A stretch of 64,000 nucleotides of DNA from Sweltsa coloradensis. Taxonomy: Eukaryota; Arthropoda; Insecta; Plecoptera; Chloroperlidae. The stretch covers positions 124,001-188,000 of the forward strand of contig JAMZAV010000954.1 of assembly GCA_024449915.1 (NCBI GenBank). Direction: 5' to 3'. Positions 49,766 through 62,125 of this stretch are shown piece after piece; positions within the stretch are counted from its first letter, which is position 1; each line of letters opens with the position of its first letter. The notes beneath the pieces were generated by a model, which was not told where the DNA came from, did not search any database, and saw only the letters and a list, made by a program, of their open reading frames with translations. The translations under genes and the position numbers were made by a program.

Positions 49766-50924
49766 TCCTAATGCTCATAATGAACCAATAATCATTAATT
49801 TATAACAAATTTAAGAAAAATACATAATCGAAACCCTTGGGCTTTATTTGAATCAAATACTTCCTGGGTGACCACCGGGGGACAACTGAATGCCCCGCCC
49901 CTCGTTAGGTGACTAACTAGGGAAAGTCCAGGGGCTGTTTCTATCCATAGAATTTAAATAAATCTTATTCATAATTGCTGATGGCGGGCATCGAACCATT
50001 GCATTGTAGCTTGAGCTACATCCGTCGGTAAGATAGAAGCAATCAATTAATATAATTAATAAATAGGGGGTAAAAATATATTCTTTTTACTATTGTAACT
50101 AATTTGCACAATACTTATTATAAATAATAACAGTATTACAATTTACAACAGTCACATTTCCTTGCATTATGAAATAACCTTCGTGAATCAGTTTTTATAA
50201 CAGAATAAGATGGACGCTAAATAAATAAATAAATAGATTAATAAATGAACATGTATTATGTTATCATGTAACTAGAATAAGTGCATGAATGTACCAGTTA
50301 CCACTCTTTCACAATAAATATGGGAGGAATATTTTAAAAAGATTCTCCCAAAGATTAAAGAATCAGATTAATTTAGAGAGCTAAAAAGAAAAGAAAGATA
50401 TATTTGCATCGCAATAATATTAAAGTTGAGAGAGGTAATTGTAATTATGTTATTTTTATCTTTTATGTTTTTAAGTATTTATTAATTTTATTGTGTTCAT
50501 TAATTCATTTATTAATTATGTCAACTACATAATTATAACCATCACATTTTTGTTAAGGCTCACAGTCAATAATTTTATGTTTTTCATTTTATTTAAAGAA
50601 AATTTAAATTGTATGTTAATAGTTCAGAAGTGAATAATCCTTATCTTTAAGAAACATATTTCCGCAGATAAGCTGCATGCGCAGTTTGTGGAAGGTCAAA
50701 TGTATTGATTTTACGCGGGCTGATAGCTGTTCTTCCATCTTATACTAATAAACAAATTGTGTGAAATTTGGAATAACTTATATTATATAACTAATATTCA
50801 TTTATTTTGCAGGTATATGCTTCAATTATTGAATAATTATAACTTGGACCACACACTATCTTTAAACTTATTATATAGTTATGTTTACTTTTGCTAAAAA
50901 GTTATCTTAAACACAAGAGTATAA
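49766..50924. other. AT-rich region, no gene
   Basis: No ORF of note. A weak tRNA-like block (GGTTCGATGCCCGCC, minus strand, about 49983-50035) is present. The rest is AAAT/ATT-rich filler. Confidence 0.4.
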
Positions 50925-51494
50925 TTGGATGAGCAAAGCGAAGACTTCAATTTCACTGACCCCCAAAAAAATTTACCGTCAATGTTTTTTTTAATTTTTT
51001 TGTCTGTTTGTTCGCGCTTTACCGGGCAAACGGCATATGCGATCTTGATGAAAATTTTAGGGGACCTTCGAAATCTCTAAACTTAGGCCTGCCACATTTT
51101 TGGGTACAATCGAAGAAATATTTCTCATGAATCGTACTTTTACGGGTTTTTTTCGATTTTTAGTGCGATATTTTCGTGACATTTGGGCCGATTCTGACCA
51201 AACGCGGGAGGGGCTACAACGTTCATAATTTACATGGACATTAAGGTTATGGTGATGTATTGGTTTTTGAAAGAGAAATTGAAAAAGTTAACCAGAATCC
51301 ATAGAATGAAGGTTTTAATTTGAGTTTTTTTAGGTTTATTATAACACGTAACAAGTCGCAATAGAAACTTGACAACAATCACCCACAATGCATTCAAAAA
51401 ACACTAACAAAGGAAAAGTAGTCCTACGCAAACTAAAAACTTACAAAAAAGCTCATCCATCAACGCAACTAAAAAAAGCGTTCGCGAAGCGGCC
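50925..51494 (+). mobile_element. Family A Helentron-like repeat
   Basis: TTGGATGAGCAAAGCGAAG to GCTCATCCATCAACGC..GCGTTCGCGAAGCGGCC; the terminal CTAG is mutated (CCGAT). Confidence 0.7.
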
Positions 51495-51540
51495 GATATA
51501 AAAAAAGAAAACTTTACCAATCATTGTTATTAAAACAAGA

Positions 51541-51670
51541 GCAAGAGTCTACATGTCTGCCTTCAACAATGCGAGGCGACCGACTGCGAGTCTGAAAGAG
51601 ACCGAGAACCGACACGCGTCTCGTTGTGCCAGCCGCGATAAGGTGCGGGGCGGCGAGGTCATATTGACCA
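51541..51670 (-). repeat. PLE end fragment
   Basis: AAGGTGCGGGGCGGCGAGGT at 51638 and the GC-rich block before it match the ends of the PLE relics at 24.65 and 47.6 kb. Confidence 0.5.
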
Positions 51671-51895
51671 ATCGTTGCCATAAAAGTACGATTTTATGAG
51701 AAATATTACTTCTATTGCCCTTAAAATCATAACACGTATAAATTAAATGATTTTGAACGTTCCCATAAAGTTTCATCAAGATCGCATATGCCGTTAGCCC
51801 GGTAGAGTGTGAACAAACAGACAAAAAAACCAAAAACAAAACATATTTATTTTACTCAAGTAAGTGAAATTAAGGGCTTCGCTGCGCTCATCCAA
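51671..51895 (-). mobile_element. Family A 5' end fragment
   Basis: CATCAAGATCGCATATGCCG, an A-rich run, then GCGCTCATCCAA at the right edge. Confidence 0.6.
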
Positions 51896-52257
51896 AAAGT
51901 ACGCCTGTTAAACTTATTTTTCAAGGTAGTTCAAAGTCAAGCGATGTTGTAATACGTAACATGCTGAACAATACCCTATAAAGCAAATGGTCGTTAATAT
52001 TCAATACGTAATTGAAATGTTATTAGTGTTATTGCTACATTAACTCGCAAACAATGAGATTAGAATTTCAAAGAATAGTGACACAACCTGCATGTAATTG
52101 AACATCTTTATCAGCTTAAAAAACATAGGGTTCCTTTCTCGACAGTTTTAGATTTCCCAAAATAAATTGCTCTCATCAGGCTAAGTGAAAACCATTTAAA
52201 AACAGCTTACATCAAGCTCTCCAGAAGTCTGATCCATGCATCATACATTTGAATCCT
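51896..52257. other. No feature recognised
   Basis: AT-rich filler. Confidence 0.4.
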
Positions 52258-52782
52258 AACAAATTTTGCTGATTTCGTTAAAAGTTCTCAGTTCACTGGT
52301 CACGGATGTCTGTTAAATTTCAGCTCAATCTTTTCGGCCGTTCGGCCGTTTGTGATCGACAAACAAACAAACATACAAACATACAAACACACATACAAAT
52401 AATAATATACAAGCATATTAATCACAACGAGTCCCGTTTGACTTGCGTTGTAAGACTGAGTCGCTATGCTCCCTCGTCTCACTAGAAAAACGCCAAAGTC
52501 GTTGTTAGACGAGTGAGCAAGTCATGTGTTGAGTACCCGTGAACATTTGCATTTAAGTTGATTGATATATAAGGTATAAAAGATACGGTTTGAGTTAAGT
52601 TAGTATAAGGGCGCGACAACTGTAAGGCCATAATATGCCACTCTAGCCTATGATAGGTTAGAAAGATAGCAAAGACCCATGCTGGATCAAGACTCAGGTA
52701 GGGAGAGAAAATAAAATGTTCGCGAGTACTCAATACATTACTCGCTCTCTCGTCTAACAACGACTTTAGCGTTTTCCTTCTG
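52258..52782. mobile_element. Family B copy: 5' tail plus inverted pair of 3' ends
   Basis: The tail 52258-52480 (GGTCACGGATGTCTGTTAAATT..CGTCTCAC) lies beside an inverted pair 52482-52782 (CTAGAAAAACGCCAAAGTCG / CGACTTTAGCGTTTTCC). Confidence 0.65.
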
Positions 52783-52923
52783 GAAAATAGAACACGAATA
52801 TACAATACGTAAACAATACGAAGTACGAGTAAAGATTGCAAGTTTAATTTAATATTTCAGCGGAATTTTTAAAGTGTTTACGTTTATATTTTGCTGGAGT
52901 TAGAAACTTTTTATTTGATATAA

Positions 52924-53798
52924 CTAGGGAAACGCCAAAGTCGTTGTTCGACGAGTGAGTGAGCCATGTGTTGAGTACCCGGTAACATTCCTTTTCATCC
53001 CCCTACCTTAGGCTTCCCTCGCCTATCATAGGCTACAGTGGAGCATTATGGCCTAAACTATGACCTAAACTTAAATACCCTATTATTTATACGAAAATTA
53101 TAATCAAACTTAAATGCAAATGTTCCCGCGTACTCAACACATGACTCTCTCACTCGTCTAACAACGACTTTGGCGTTTCCCTAGTCGAGTTGGCTAAAGC
53201 GCCCTTATAGCCGAAATGTGGGAGACGTGGTTTCAATGGTCGGAAAGATTTTGTAATTTCTGGATTGTATTTTTTAATTATTTAACATGTTTTGAAATGC
53301 ATATAACGCAGTGTTGTCCATAATCTGTGACAATACTATGGAAAACATAGCCAGTACGAAATACGTGAAAATATTGCAAGGTTTACTCAATCTACGAGCG
53401 GAATTTGGGGGTACCTTGACGTCAGACATTCGATAAACCTTGGACACGGAATTTTACAGCCAGGTTAATAAAAAACAAAAAATATTATTTCAAAATGAAA
53501 ACCATTGTCGTTAAAATAATTCCTATACATTTCAACGTATTTTTCAGTTTTATATTTCTTGCAGGTTTAAATCGCAACAGATTGTGCTCTTTTTGTAAGC
53601 AGTTCTCAGTTACCTGGTCAGTGGTCACGGATGTCTGTTTTAAATTTCGGTTCAATCTATTAGGCCGTTCGGCCGTATGGGACCGGACAGACAGACATAC
53701 ATACATTGAACATACATAGTACATTGGACAATGCTCACGGCCAAGGCCCGATCGAGTAGAGCGTAACAGAATCCTCATTCGCTTCGCTCACTCGTCTT
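52924..53798 (-). mobile_element. Family B Helentron-like repeat, complete copy
   Basis: 52924-53184 is an inverted pair in which both ends are the hairpin + CTAG type (CTAGGGAAACGCCAAAGTCG, preceded by A; CGACTTTGGCGTTTCCCTAG, followed by T). The tail 53185-53798 ends CGCTTCGCTCACTCGTCTTA. Confidence 0.75.
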
Positions 53799-53997
53799 AT
53801 TATCAAGATATTAAATATTGTATAAAAATTATATTTTTACACAGTAAAGTTAATAAAAATGTTCACTAACACTATTCATTTATTTAGCAAATAAAGCTAT
53901 TTCAATACAAATTATTATTTTAAAATATACAACATTATAAAATTACAAAATTACAAATTTATGAATTGAACTATTTTCTTTACTAATAAAAAAAAAA

Positions 53998-54014
53998 ATG
54001 ATTATAATAATAAT

Positions 54015-54082
<68 letters not shown>

Positions 54083-54083
54083 G
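53998..54083. repeat. (TAA)n microsatellite
   Basis: About 28 units; the poly-Ile/poly-Asn ORFs over it are artefacts. Confidence 0.95.
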
Positions 54084-54560
54084 GCTAAAAGTGGCGGGGG
54101 CATTCAAAATTCCCAATTTTAACAACAAATATGGCCAACGTTCACTTTCTTACTCGGTTCCTTCTACGTTCAACTTGATGCCCTCCTCACTGAAAACCTT
54201 GTCTAACATTTCAAAAATTAAAACTGAACTAAAATCTTATCTTCTTTCTGACACCTTTTGACAATGTTTTCCGATTTATTTATTTATTTTTCTAAGCTCT
54301 TTGTTCTTTTTCCGTAATTTTTTTAGATTTCACAAATTAACTGAATATGTCATGCAACCAAATGCAACCATAGTATTTATACATACATGTTTTTCATGTT
54401 AATTTTGGTTATATGTTCCGTTCTCTGTATTGTCACCATCTTAAATAATTTATAAATTGTCTCTACCCCACAGTTAAGCCTTTTTCAGGCTTTGTGGGTT
54501 TTTTGATTATATTCTTGTTAGATTTATTTCTGTAGGCCTATGAAACATTAAAATTTAAAA
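54084..54560 (+). mobile_element. 5'-truncated LINE (CR1/L2-like) 3' end
   Basis: The frame to 54261 reads AGAFKIPNFNNKYGQRSLSY, then PSTFNLMPSSLKTLSNISKI and ELKSYLLSDTF. This is the usual C-terminus of CR1/L2-like reverse transcriptases (KYGQRSFSY..P..WN.LP...F...LK..L). A 0.3-kb 3' UTR and an A-run follow. Different from the LINE at 4848. Confidence 0.75.
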
Positions 54561-54711
<151 letters not shown>

Positions 54712-54796
54712 TGGAGCAGGTTGAGTGGATACGCAGGGTTATTTCACACATAAAGGTATTCAAGACTTGTTCAAGAATACTCGTTAGATTTAATTA

Positions 54797-56073
54797 CTAG
54801 GGAAACGCCAAAGTCGTTGTTAGACGAGTGAGTGAGCCATGTGTTTAGTACCGGACCCAGTAACATTCCTTTTCTTCCCCCTGCCTTCGGCCTCCTTAGC
54901 CTATCATAGGCTACAGCTAGTGGAGCATTTTGGCCTATACTATGACCTAAACTTAAATACCCTATTATTTATACGAATATTATAATCAAACTTAAATGCC
55001 AATGTTCCGCATACTCAACACATGACTCTCTCACTCGTCTAACAACGACTTTGGCGTTTCCCTAGTCGAGTTGGCTAAAGCGCCCTTATAGCCGAAATGT
55101 GGGAGACGTGGTTTCAATGGTCGGAAAGATTTTGTAATTTCTGGATTGTATTTTTTAAATTATTAATAACATGCTTTGAAATGAATATAACCCAGTGTAG
55201 TCCATCATCTGTGACAATACTATGGCTCGTTGGTCTTGTGGTTAGCGTATCTGCTTCCAATGCAGAAGGTCCAGGGTTCGATTCCCGCTAAAGTCAGAAG
55301 TTTTTTAACTTCTGATTTAGACTTAAGTCCATCAGTTCTTGTCTTAGGAGTTTGTAAACGGTGACTTTGGAGCCGTCCTAGCAACGAAGCATATAATAAA
55401 TTTCAGAGTTGTTCTGAATCGGCCTTGTTGATTCTGGCGTTGATTCGCGGATGTTCGCACTGTCCATACCACTGATTGCTATATTTCCTATTAAAAATAT
55501 CGATCTTTGGTTGGTTATCGCTCACTCGTCAATTGCGTCGGGGCCTGCAGGGTTGGCTTGGTCGCTTTGATTTAAAGTCCCCCACTGAAAATCAGTTATA
55601 TAACTGAGTGGGTAGACTCTAAATAAAAATTTTTCATTTATTTTTTTTTTTATAGCCAGTACGAAATACGTGAAAATATTGCAAGGTTTACTCAATCTAC
55701 GAGCGGAATTTGGGGGTACCTCGACGTCCAACATTCGATTAACCTTGGACACGGCATTTCACAGCCAGGTAAATAACAAACAAAAAATATTATTTCAAAA
55801 TGAAGACCATTGTCGTTAAAATAATTCCTATACATTTCAACGTATTTTTCAGTTTTTTATTTCTTGCAGGTTTAAATCGCAACGGATTGTGCTCATTTTG
55901 TTAGCAGTTCTCAGTTACCTGGTCACGGATGTCTGTTTAAAATTTCAGCTCAGTCTATTTGGCCGTTCGGCCGTATGGGACCGGACAGACATTTAACACA
56001 TAGAATTAATCACGACCAAGGCCCGATCGAGTAGCGTTGTAGACTACGTTCGCTGCGCTCACTCGTCTAATTA
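54797..56073 (-). mobile_element. Family B Helentron-like repeat, complete, with SINE insertion
   Basis: The inverted 3'-end pair is 54797-55065, and the tail 55066-56073 ends GCGCTCACTCGTCTAATTA. The tail is interrupted by a SINE at 55223-55650; copies at 53325 and 57285 show the uninterrupted sequence. Confidence 0.75.
55223..55650 (+). repeat. tRNA-derived SINE, full-length copy
   Basis: The head TGGCTCGTTGGTCTTGTGG holds an A-box-like block. The anticodon arm is TCTGC/GCAGA with loop TTCCAAT; the B box is GGTTCGATTCC. Body and tail (CCCCACTGAAAATCAGTTAT) match 2500-2906. An A/T-rich simple tail ends it. Confidence 0.85.
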
Positions 56074-56094
56074 GCAAGACATGTTGTGATACAA

Positions 56095-56355
56095 CAAGGG
56101 AAACGCCAAAGTCGTTGTTAGACGAGTGAGTGAGCCATGTGTTGAGTGCGCCGGAACATTTGCATTTAAGTTTCATTATAATATTCGTATAAATAATAGG
56201 GTATTTAAGTTTAGGTCATAGCTTAGGCCATAATGCTCCACTGTAGCCTATGATAGGCTAGGGAGGCCAAAGGTAGGGGGAAGAAAAGGAATGTTACCGG
56301 GTACTCAACACATGGCTCACTCACTCGTCTAACAACGACTTTGGCTTTTCCCTAG
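56095..56355. mobile_element. Family B inverted pair of 3' ends, without tail
   Basis: AGGGAAACGCCAAAGTCG at the left (CTAG mutated to CAAG) and GACTTTGGCTTTTCCCTAG followed by T at the right. Arms of about 120 bp contain CATGTGTTGAGTG. Confidence 0.7.
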
Positions 56356-56689
56356 TTTTATAAAACAAACAGAAAGCACGCCAATTAATGGCGGCGTAGA
56401 ATGTGTTTTTTGTTTGCAAAAATAACAAATTAAACACGGCCCATACTATGTTTTAATTATTCCTGTTTGATCTTTAATTGTTTGTACCAAGGCAGTGATC
56501 AAGATCAACGAATATCAATGGAGTGTCCACAAACCATGGATATAACTAGTTTAAGAACACGCACAAACCAATCGTAACTTCTGTCGCTAAACGCAAATTA
56601 TGTATAGTATAAAAAATTACAAAAGACATAAAAATTGTATGGGATTATTCATGTACATCGTACTTTATTTCCCATGCCAACCATCTAGG

Positions 56690-57155
56690 TTAATAATATT
56701 AATTACAAATAAATAAATAAGTTTTAACATTGCAGAATAGTATAAGAAACATAGCCAGTACGAGAAAGAGCTAAGATTGCAAGGTTTACTCAATCTCCGT
56801 GCGGAGTTTTGGGTAATCTTGAGCGTGCAAGTTTCGATGCATCTTGGCCAGTGCCGCGCACCTCTTGACATTCCAAAAATTATAATTCTTCCCGAAAAAA
56901 AAAATTGTTTTTAAAATAGAACCTACACATTTAAGCCCATTTATCAATTTATTATTTACCTACCTAAGGTCTCCCTAGCCTATCATAGACTAAAGTGGTG
57001 CATTATTACCTTACAGTTGACGTGCCCTTATACCAACTCAACTTAAAACCCTATTATCTATACCGATATAATTATCAAACTTAAATGCAAATGTTGCCGT
57101 GTACTCAACACATGACTCGCTCACTCGTCTAACAACGACTTTGGCGTTTCCCTAG
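56690..57155. mobile_element. Family B fragments
   Basis: A tail-type block (56735-56890) with the conserved AAACATAGCCAGTACGAG stretch is followed by an inner-arm block ending GCGTTTCCCTAG at 57155, then T. Confidence 0.6.
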
Positions 57156-57724
57156 TCGAGTTGGCTAAAGCGCACTTATAGCCGAAATGTGGGAGACGTG
57201 GGTTTGTAATTTCTGGATTGTATTTTTTAAATTATTTAACATGTTTTGAAATGCATATAACGCAGTGTAGTCCATCATCTGTGACAATACTACGGAAAAC
57301 ATGGCCAGTAGGAAATACGTGAAAATATTGCAAGGTTTACTCAATCTACGAGCGGAATTTGGGGGTACCTTGACGTCCAACATTCGATTAACCTTGGACA
57401 CGGCATTTCACAGCCAGGTAAATAACAAACAAAATATATTATTTCAAAATGAAAACCATTGTCGTTAAAATAATTCCCATACATTTCAACGAATTTTCAG
57501 TTTTTTATTTCTTGCAGTTTAAAATCGTAACAGATTGTGCTCATTTTGTTATCAGTTTCCAGTTACCTGTCACTGATGTCGGGTTTAAAATTTCCGCTCG
57601 TCTATTTGGCCGTTCTGGCCGTATGAGCCTGGACAGACAGACATTTAACATTTAACAGAATTAATCACGACCAAGGACCGATCGAGTAGCGTTGTAGACT
57701 ACGTTCGCTGCGCTCACTCGTCTA
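57156..57724 (-). mobile_element. Family B tail, complete
   Basis: CGAGTTGGCTAAAGCGCACT to GCGCTCACTCGTCTAAATT. On the minus strand a frame reads PPNSARRLSKPCNIFTYF and continues to MMDYTALYAF. The same peptide is readable in the copies at 28.1, 53.4, 55.7 and 56.8 kb. Confidence 0.7.
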
Positions 57725-57849
57725 AATTACGTTACGTTTTGCAAACGTTGACAGAGAGAAATGGAATGGTTTCTAGGCGAGCAAAAGAAGCGCTGCCTGC
57801 CCTCTAGCGGGTAACAAGGGAAAATGCGTGAAGCGCCTATCCAAGTGTA

Positions 57850-60800
57850 GGCCTACTGGCCGGCAGAATGCGTGACCGTCTCTTATCGTATCTGGAGAGC
57901 GCCAATTTTCAAAAAACTCCCCTCGAGAGAAACGGAGAATTCTGCAGTCCCAGCATCCGAAGGCATTTCGCGTGCTTCGGTCCAGGCAGTCCCTTTGTTA
58001 GAACGTCACCTGCCATGTCCTCGGTCGACCTGTACTCGACCTTCGATGGTAAATGGGGTTTTCTGATAACTTTCGTTCCCCATTGTTGTCGCTGAATATT
58101 TTTACTCCGGCTAATTTCTCAAAACCGAGTTCTACGAGGAATCGCTGAAGGTATATGGCTTCCTTAGCGGCTTCGGTGAGAACCATATACTCAGCCTCAG
58201 TCGACGATAGGGCCACTGTTCTCTGCTTTCTTGATTCCCAGGAAATCGGACAACCGCTCAGGATAAAAGCATACCCAGTATAGGATCTCCGGGTCGTTCG
58301 AACAGTTTCCCCCAGTCTGCGTCCCCAAAACCAAACCCAAAACTTCCAGCTGATACCTCGAATCGTAGACCGATGTCCACCTTTCCCTTCAAGTACCGCA
58401 GAACCCCGTTTCGCCGCGATCCAGTGAGTTCTGTCGTAGCAGGAATTGTATTGGCTTGGATAGCTGACCGCGTGGGCTATGTCAGGTCTAGAGCAAACAG
58501 CCAAATACATCAGTGCCCCTTTAAGTTCTCTGTACGGCAGTTTCTCTTCCCCTGGTTCGGACTTCTCTTCGTTCCTCTTCAGCTTTGTGCCAGGGTCAAA
58601 CGGCGTAGATACGGGTTTCGCACTCCGAAATTCCGTAACGTTCTAGGATGTCGTTTACATATCATCGCTGGTTCATGTATATTTCTTTAACGTCTCTGCG
58701 AATTCTATTCCAAGACAGTATTTCACTTCTCCAAGATTTTTGACTTCGAATACCTTCGATAGATGATCAAAACTTTGGCAATGACTTTCCCCGTTTGGGG
58801 ATGCGACAAACATGTCATCCCGTATACCATAACGATTGGGATGTTTCCCCTTGTCCGGAAAAAAATGTGCAGTGTCGGCAGCAGATTGCTTCAACCCAAA
58901 ATTTTCGTTAGTTGTTCGCTCAATGCTGCATGCCAGCGACGTCCGGCCTGACGCAGACCGTAAAGCGCCTTTTTTAAAGAGACATACCTTGTTACCATCC
59001 CTCAGTTCGTGGAGCATTTCCTTTGCTTTCTTCCAGTTTCGCTTTTTCTTCGATTCCGTATGAGATATTTCCTCTAGTGTTTCTTCAGTGAGCTTGGGTA
59101 CCTCCATGTATATCTTCTCTTCGAGCACGCCATTCAGGTACGCGGTCGTGACATCGAACTGATTTACCTTCATCCCATGCTGTGCAGCTAGAGCCATCAT
59201 CATACGTAACGTACGGAACTGATACGCGCCACCGGCGCAAAAGTCTTGTCGAAATCCACACCTGGACGCTGTGCAAAGCCCCTAGCAACTATCCTAGCTT
59301 TTCTCCGGTCGATGTTCCCATCCTGATTGTATTTGTTTCTCAGGATTACTCGACTGCCAATAACCTTGCTATCCGATGGACGTTCCACCAGCTTCCACGT
59401 ATCTTTCTTGATAATCGATTTCAGCTTGGATGCTATGGTTTGACGCCACTCGTCCCCGTTCGGACCATCTATTGCCTCTTGGAATGGAACTTCGGCTACA
59501 CCAGCAAATTCCAAATCTTCTTCCGCGTAACAGGCCGGTTGGTAGATCTTCTTGGGTCTTCCCCCGAGACCGGTCATGAGTCATTGGGTCAGCCACGGCC
59601 CCTTCTTGGTTCATTCTCAGCCGCGTCTTCTTCCGGCACGTTTTCTTCATTCGACTCGTTCTCTTCGATCGGAAACTCAACGACCTTCCGAACTGGGGAG
59701 TTGGTTTCCTCCGGCATAAAATCCTCGTACACTTTGTCAGATGGGAATGTTACTGACTTAGTAAATTCCACGTCTCGCGTTATGTCGATTTTTCTATCTT
59801 CCGTTACCCATACTCTGTATGCTTTCGACTCCTTCGAATAACCCACAAAAACACCTTTCTTCGAGCGTGGCTCGAACTTGCTCAAGCTGGTTCCCGGATC
59901 AAAGTAAAGACTTCGCAGCCGAATTCACGTAAGTAACTCACGTCCGGGGCTTCTCCGTCCACTTCTCGAAAGGAGTTTTTCCACTTATGCTTCTAGAAGG
60001 ACACCTGTTTCTTTATGTAATTTGCCGTGTTAATTGCTTTTGCCCCAAAACGATGGTGGCAGTCCGGATTGTATCAGTAGGCACCTCGCCATTTTTCCCC
60101 GAGCGTACGGTTTTTCCTTTCCGCGACTCCGTTCTGTTCCGGTGTGTGCGTAACCCTTAACCTACGTCCGATGTCGTTCGTCTTAAAGTAGTCTTCAAAA
60201 GCGATACTTCGGTTTTTCTGTGCCATTGTCCGATTGAAGATACATTATTTTCTTACTAGTATGTGTCTCGACGAAAACTTTGAATTCCTTGAATGCATCC
60301 AGAGCCTCACTTTTCTGCTTGAGCATTTTCAAATTCACACCAGCGAGAGCAATCGTCGATGAACTGATAAAATATCTTGCCTTTCCGTTCGATTCAACGC
60401 GCATCGGACCACAAATATCGGAGTTAAATTATTTCCAGTAATTCCGTGTTTCTCTCCGAATTTTTGGGAAAAAACGCTCTGGTCATTTTTCCACGGATGC
60501 ACGTTTTTACAAACGAACGTCTCTCTCGGTTTTGATTACATCGATACCAGCACGGTTCCGTTGCGTTCGCCTTCCAGGGGATCTTTGATGTTTAGATGTC
60601 CCATTCTGCGATGCCAACTCTCCACAGTAGCGCGTTTTGTTTCAAAATGGTTATGTTACATTGCTGCTCACTCTCTTGCACACAGTAGAGCCCTTCACTC
60701 GATCAGCTGACAATACTGTCCTACCCGTCCCATCGATGATCTTGGCCGATTCCTTTCCAAATGTTACCTTGAATCCACAGTCAGTGATTTTACCGACTGA

Positions 60801-60851
60801 CAGCAAGTTCATTCGTAAGTCAGGAACGTGCAGCGTGTCTTTTAGACTTAC
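57850..60851 (-). pseudogene. Ty1/copia retrotransposon pol relic (no LTRs)
   Basis: Read on the minus strand from 60851, the copia order is kept. First comes a pre-integrase segment (DTLHVPDLRMNLLSVGKI near 60800). The integrase core follows (an SDNGTE word near 60210), then the integrase C-terminus (FEPRSKKGVFVGYSKESKAY, 59589-59885). RT follows: DTWKLVERPSDSKVIGSR at about 59400, VNQFDVTTAYLNGVLEEKIY at about 59170, and DDMFVASPNGE at about 58790. RNase H is last (SSTEAEY with an ISWESRKQR lead, 57998-58510). At least six frameshifts break it. In the RT active site the usual YVDD reads IRDD. Gag, protease and both LTRs are missing: the 5' side is cut by the TIR element at 60852, and the 3' side runs into other sequence near 57850. 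Confidence 0.85.
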
Positions 60852-61933
60852 ATCACAGATAATAGAGTACTACGTGGGCAGATACGTGACGAGATAGGGC
60901 GAGATGCTGCGCAATATGGCCGAATTATTCTGAAGTGTGAACCACAAACACTAGGCTCGACTGTGAGAGGTTGAGAGCGAATGTGCCCCTACCTGGGAGC
61001 TAACATTAACAACACAAGGACGAACCCTTTTCCGACCTCGTCTGTTCGGTGGCTAACTCGCTTCACGCAACTGTGTTGCCAGAGCTTGTGCGACCTTCAA
61101 TTTCCGCCTCGGGGCTCGGGCCCATCCCTTGCTTGCTTGGCAGACGGGATCAAAACGAGATCAGAAGCGACGAGGTCTGTTCCCGTCCCATCTGTCTGTC
61201 TATCTGTCCAGGCGACGGTCATCAGTCCTTCCCTCACAACACAGATATGCGTAGCACAACTTGATACGAGCAATAACCCCTCACGTCTGTGACGCGATGG
61301 CATTCTGTTGTTGTGAACTTGTGATTATGGTTTATTATGGTTCTTATTTATTTATGAATATTTATTTAATAAACACATAGCGACCATGGATGATGTGACG
61401 AGCCCTAAGGATGGGGGCAGGGGGCTATACTATAATATAATGACATCGTTGGCCAGGTCACTTTCTAATAATTTGTCTTAACTCTTAAACAATGTTCGTT
61501 CACCCAAACAACTTTATCCCGTTTCAAATTTCAAATTTACTTCAATTGGTTTGGCAACCACAGATAATGTCTTTTTTATGAATTAACTTCAAGTGGACAA
61601 TAAAAATGGTACATTTGGTTTTGAATGAATTCGCGATGTTTTGACGTCACTTTCAATTTTCGGGGAGTATTTCCGACATCCAAATAGCATACAGACACAA
61701 AGGCGTCATCGAGTCTACCACAGAAACAAAACCACGCGGCTCACTCCCCTCGACAGGCGCCGGCACTTGACAAGAGGCTAAGTAGGCCTACAAGCTACGA
61801 ACGCGATACCGGAGGGGGTGAGACATAGGTCTGATCAGTGGAAAAAGCAACATTCTTCGATGTCATTGACCAAACAAGGCAATTCATAGAAGCACAGATA
61901 ATAGAGTACACTGTGTACTCTGTTATCTGTGAT
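60852..61933. mobile_element. TIR element interrupting the copia relic (tentative)
   Basis: ATCACAGATAATAGAGTAC at 60852 and GTACTCTGTTATCTGTGAT at 61915-61933 are inverted repeats with one difference. The right end is itself a 39-bp near-palindrome (61893-61931). The interior has moderately GC-rich sequence (60960-61310) and no recognised transposase. Confidence 0.45.
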
Positions 61934-62125
61934 AGAAGTAATCAAAAAAGTAAACTATTTATTTGATTGCTCAACCATTTATTTTTCAAATAATAATGTC
62001 TCTTTCTTTACTCACCAATACATCGTAGTTTAGTGCCTAGCATAACCAGCACACTGTTGAAGGCAAATCGTTTTGCTTTTGTTTCCTCGTGGTTCTTACT
62101 TTATTTAGAACAGCTGATAAATAAA
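61934..62125. other. Spacer, no gene
   Basis: AT-rich. Confidence 0.4.

Noticed and set aside
57850..60851. Intact copia element
   Set aside because: No LTRs, gag or protease found, several frameshifts and an altered RT active site.
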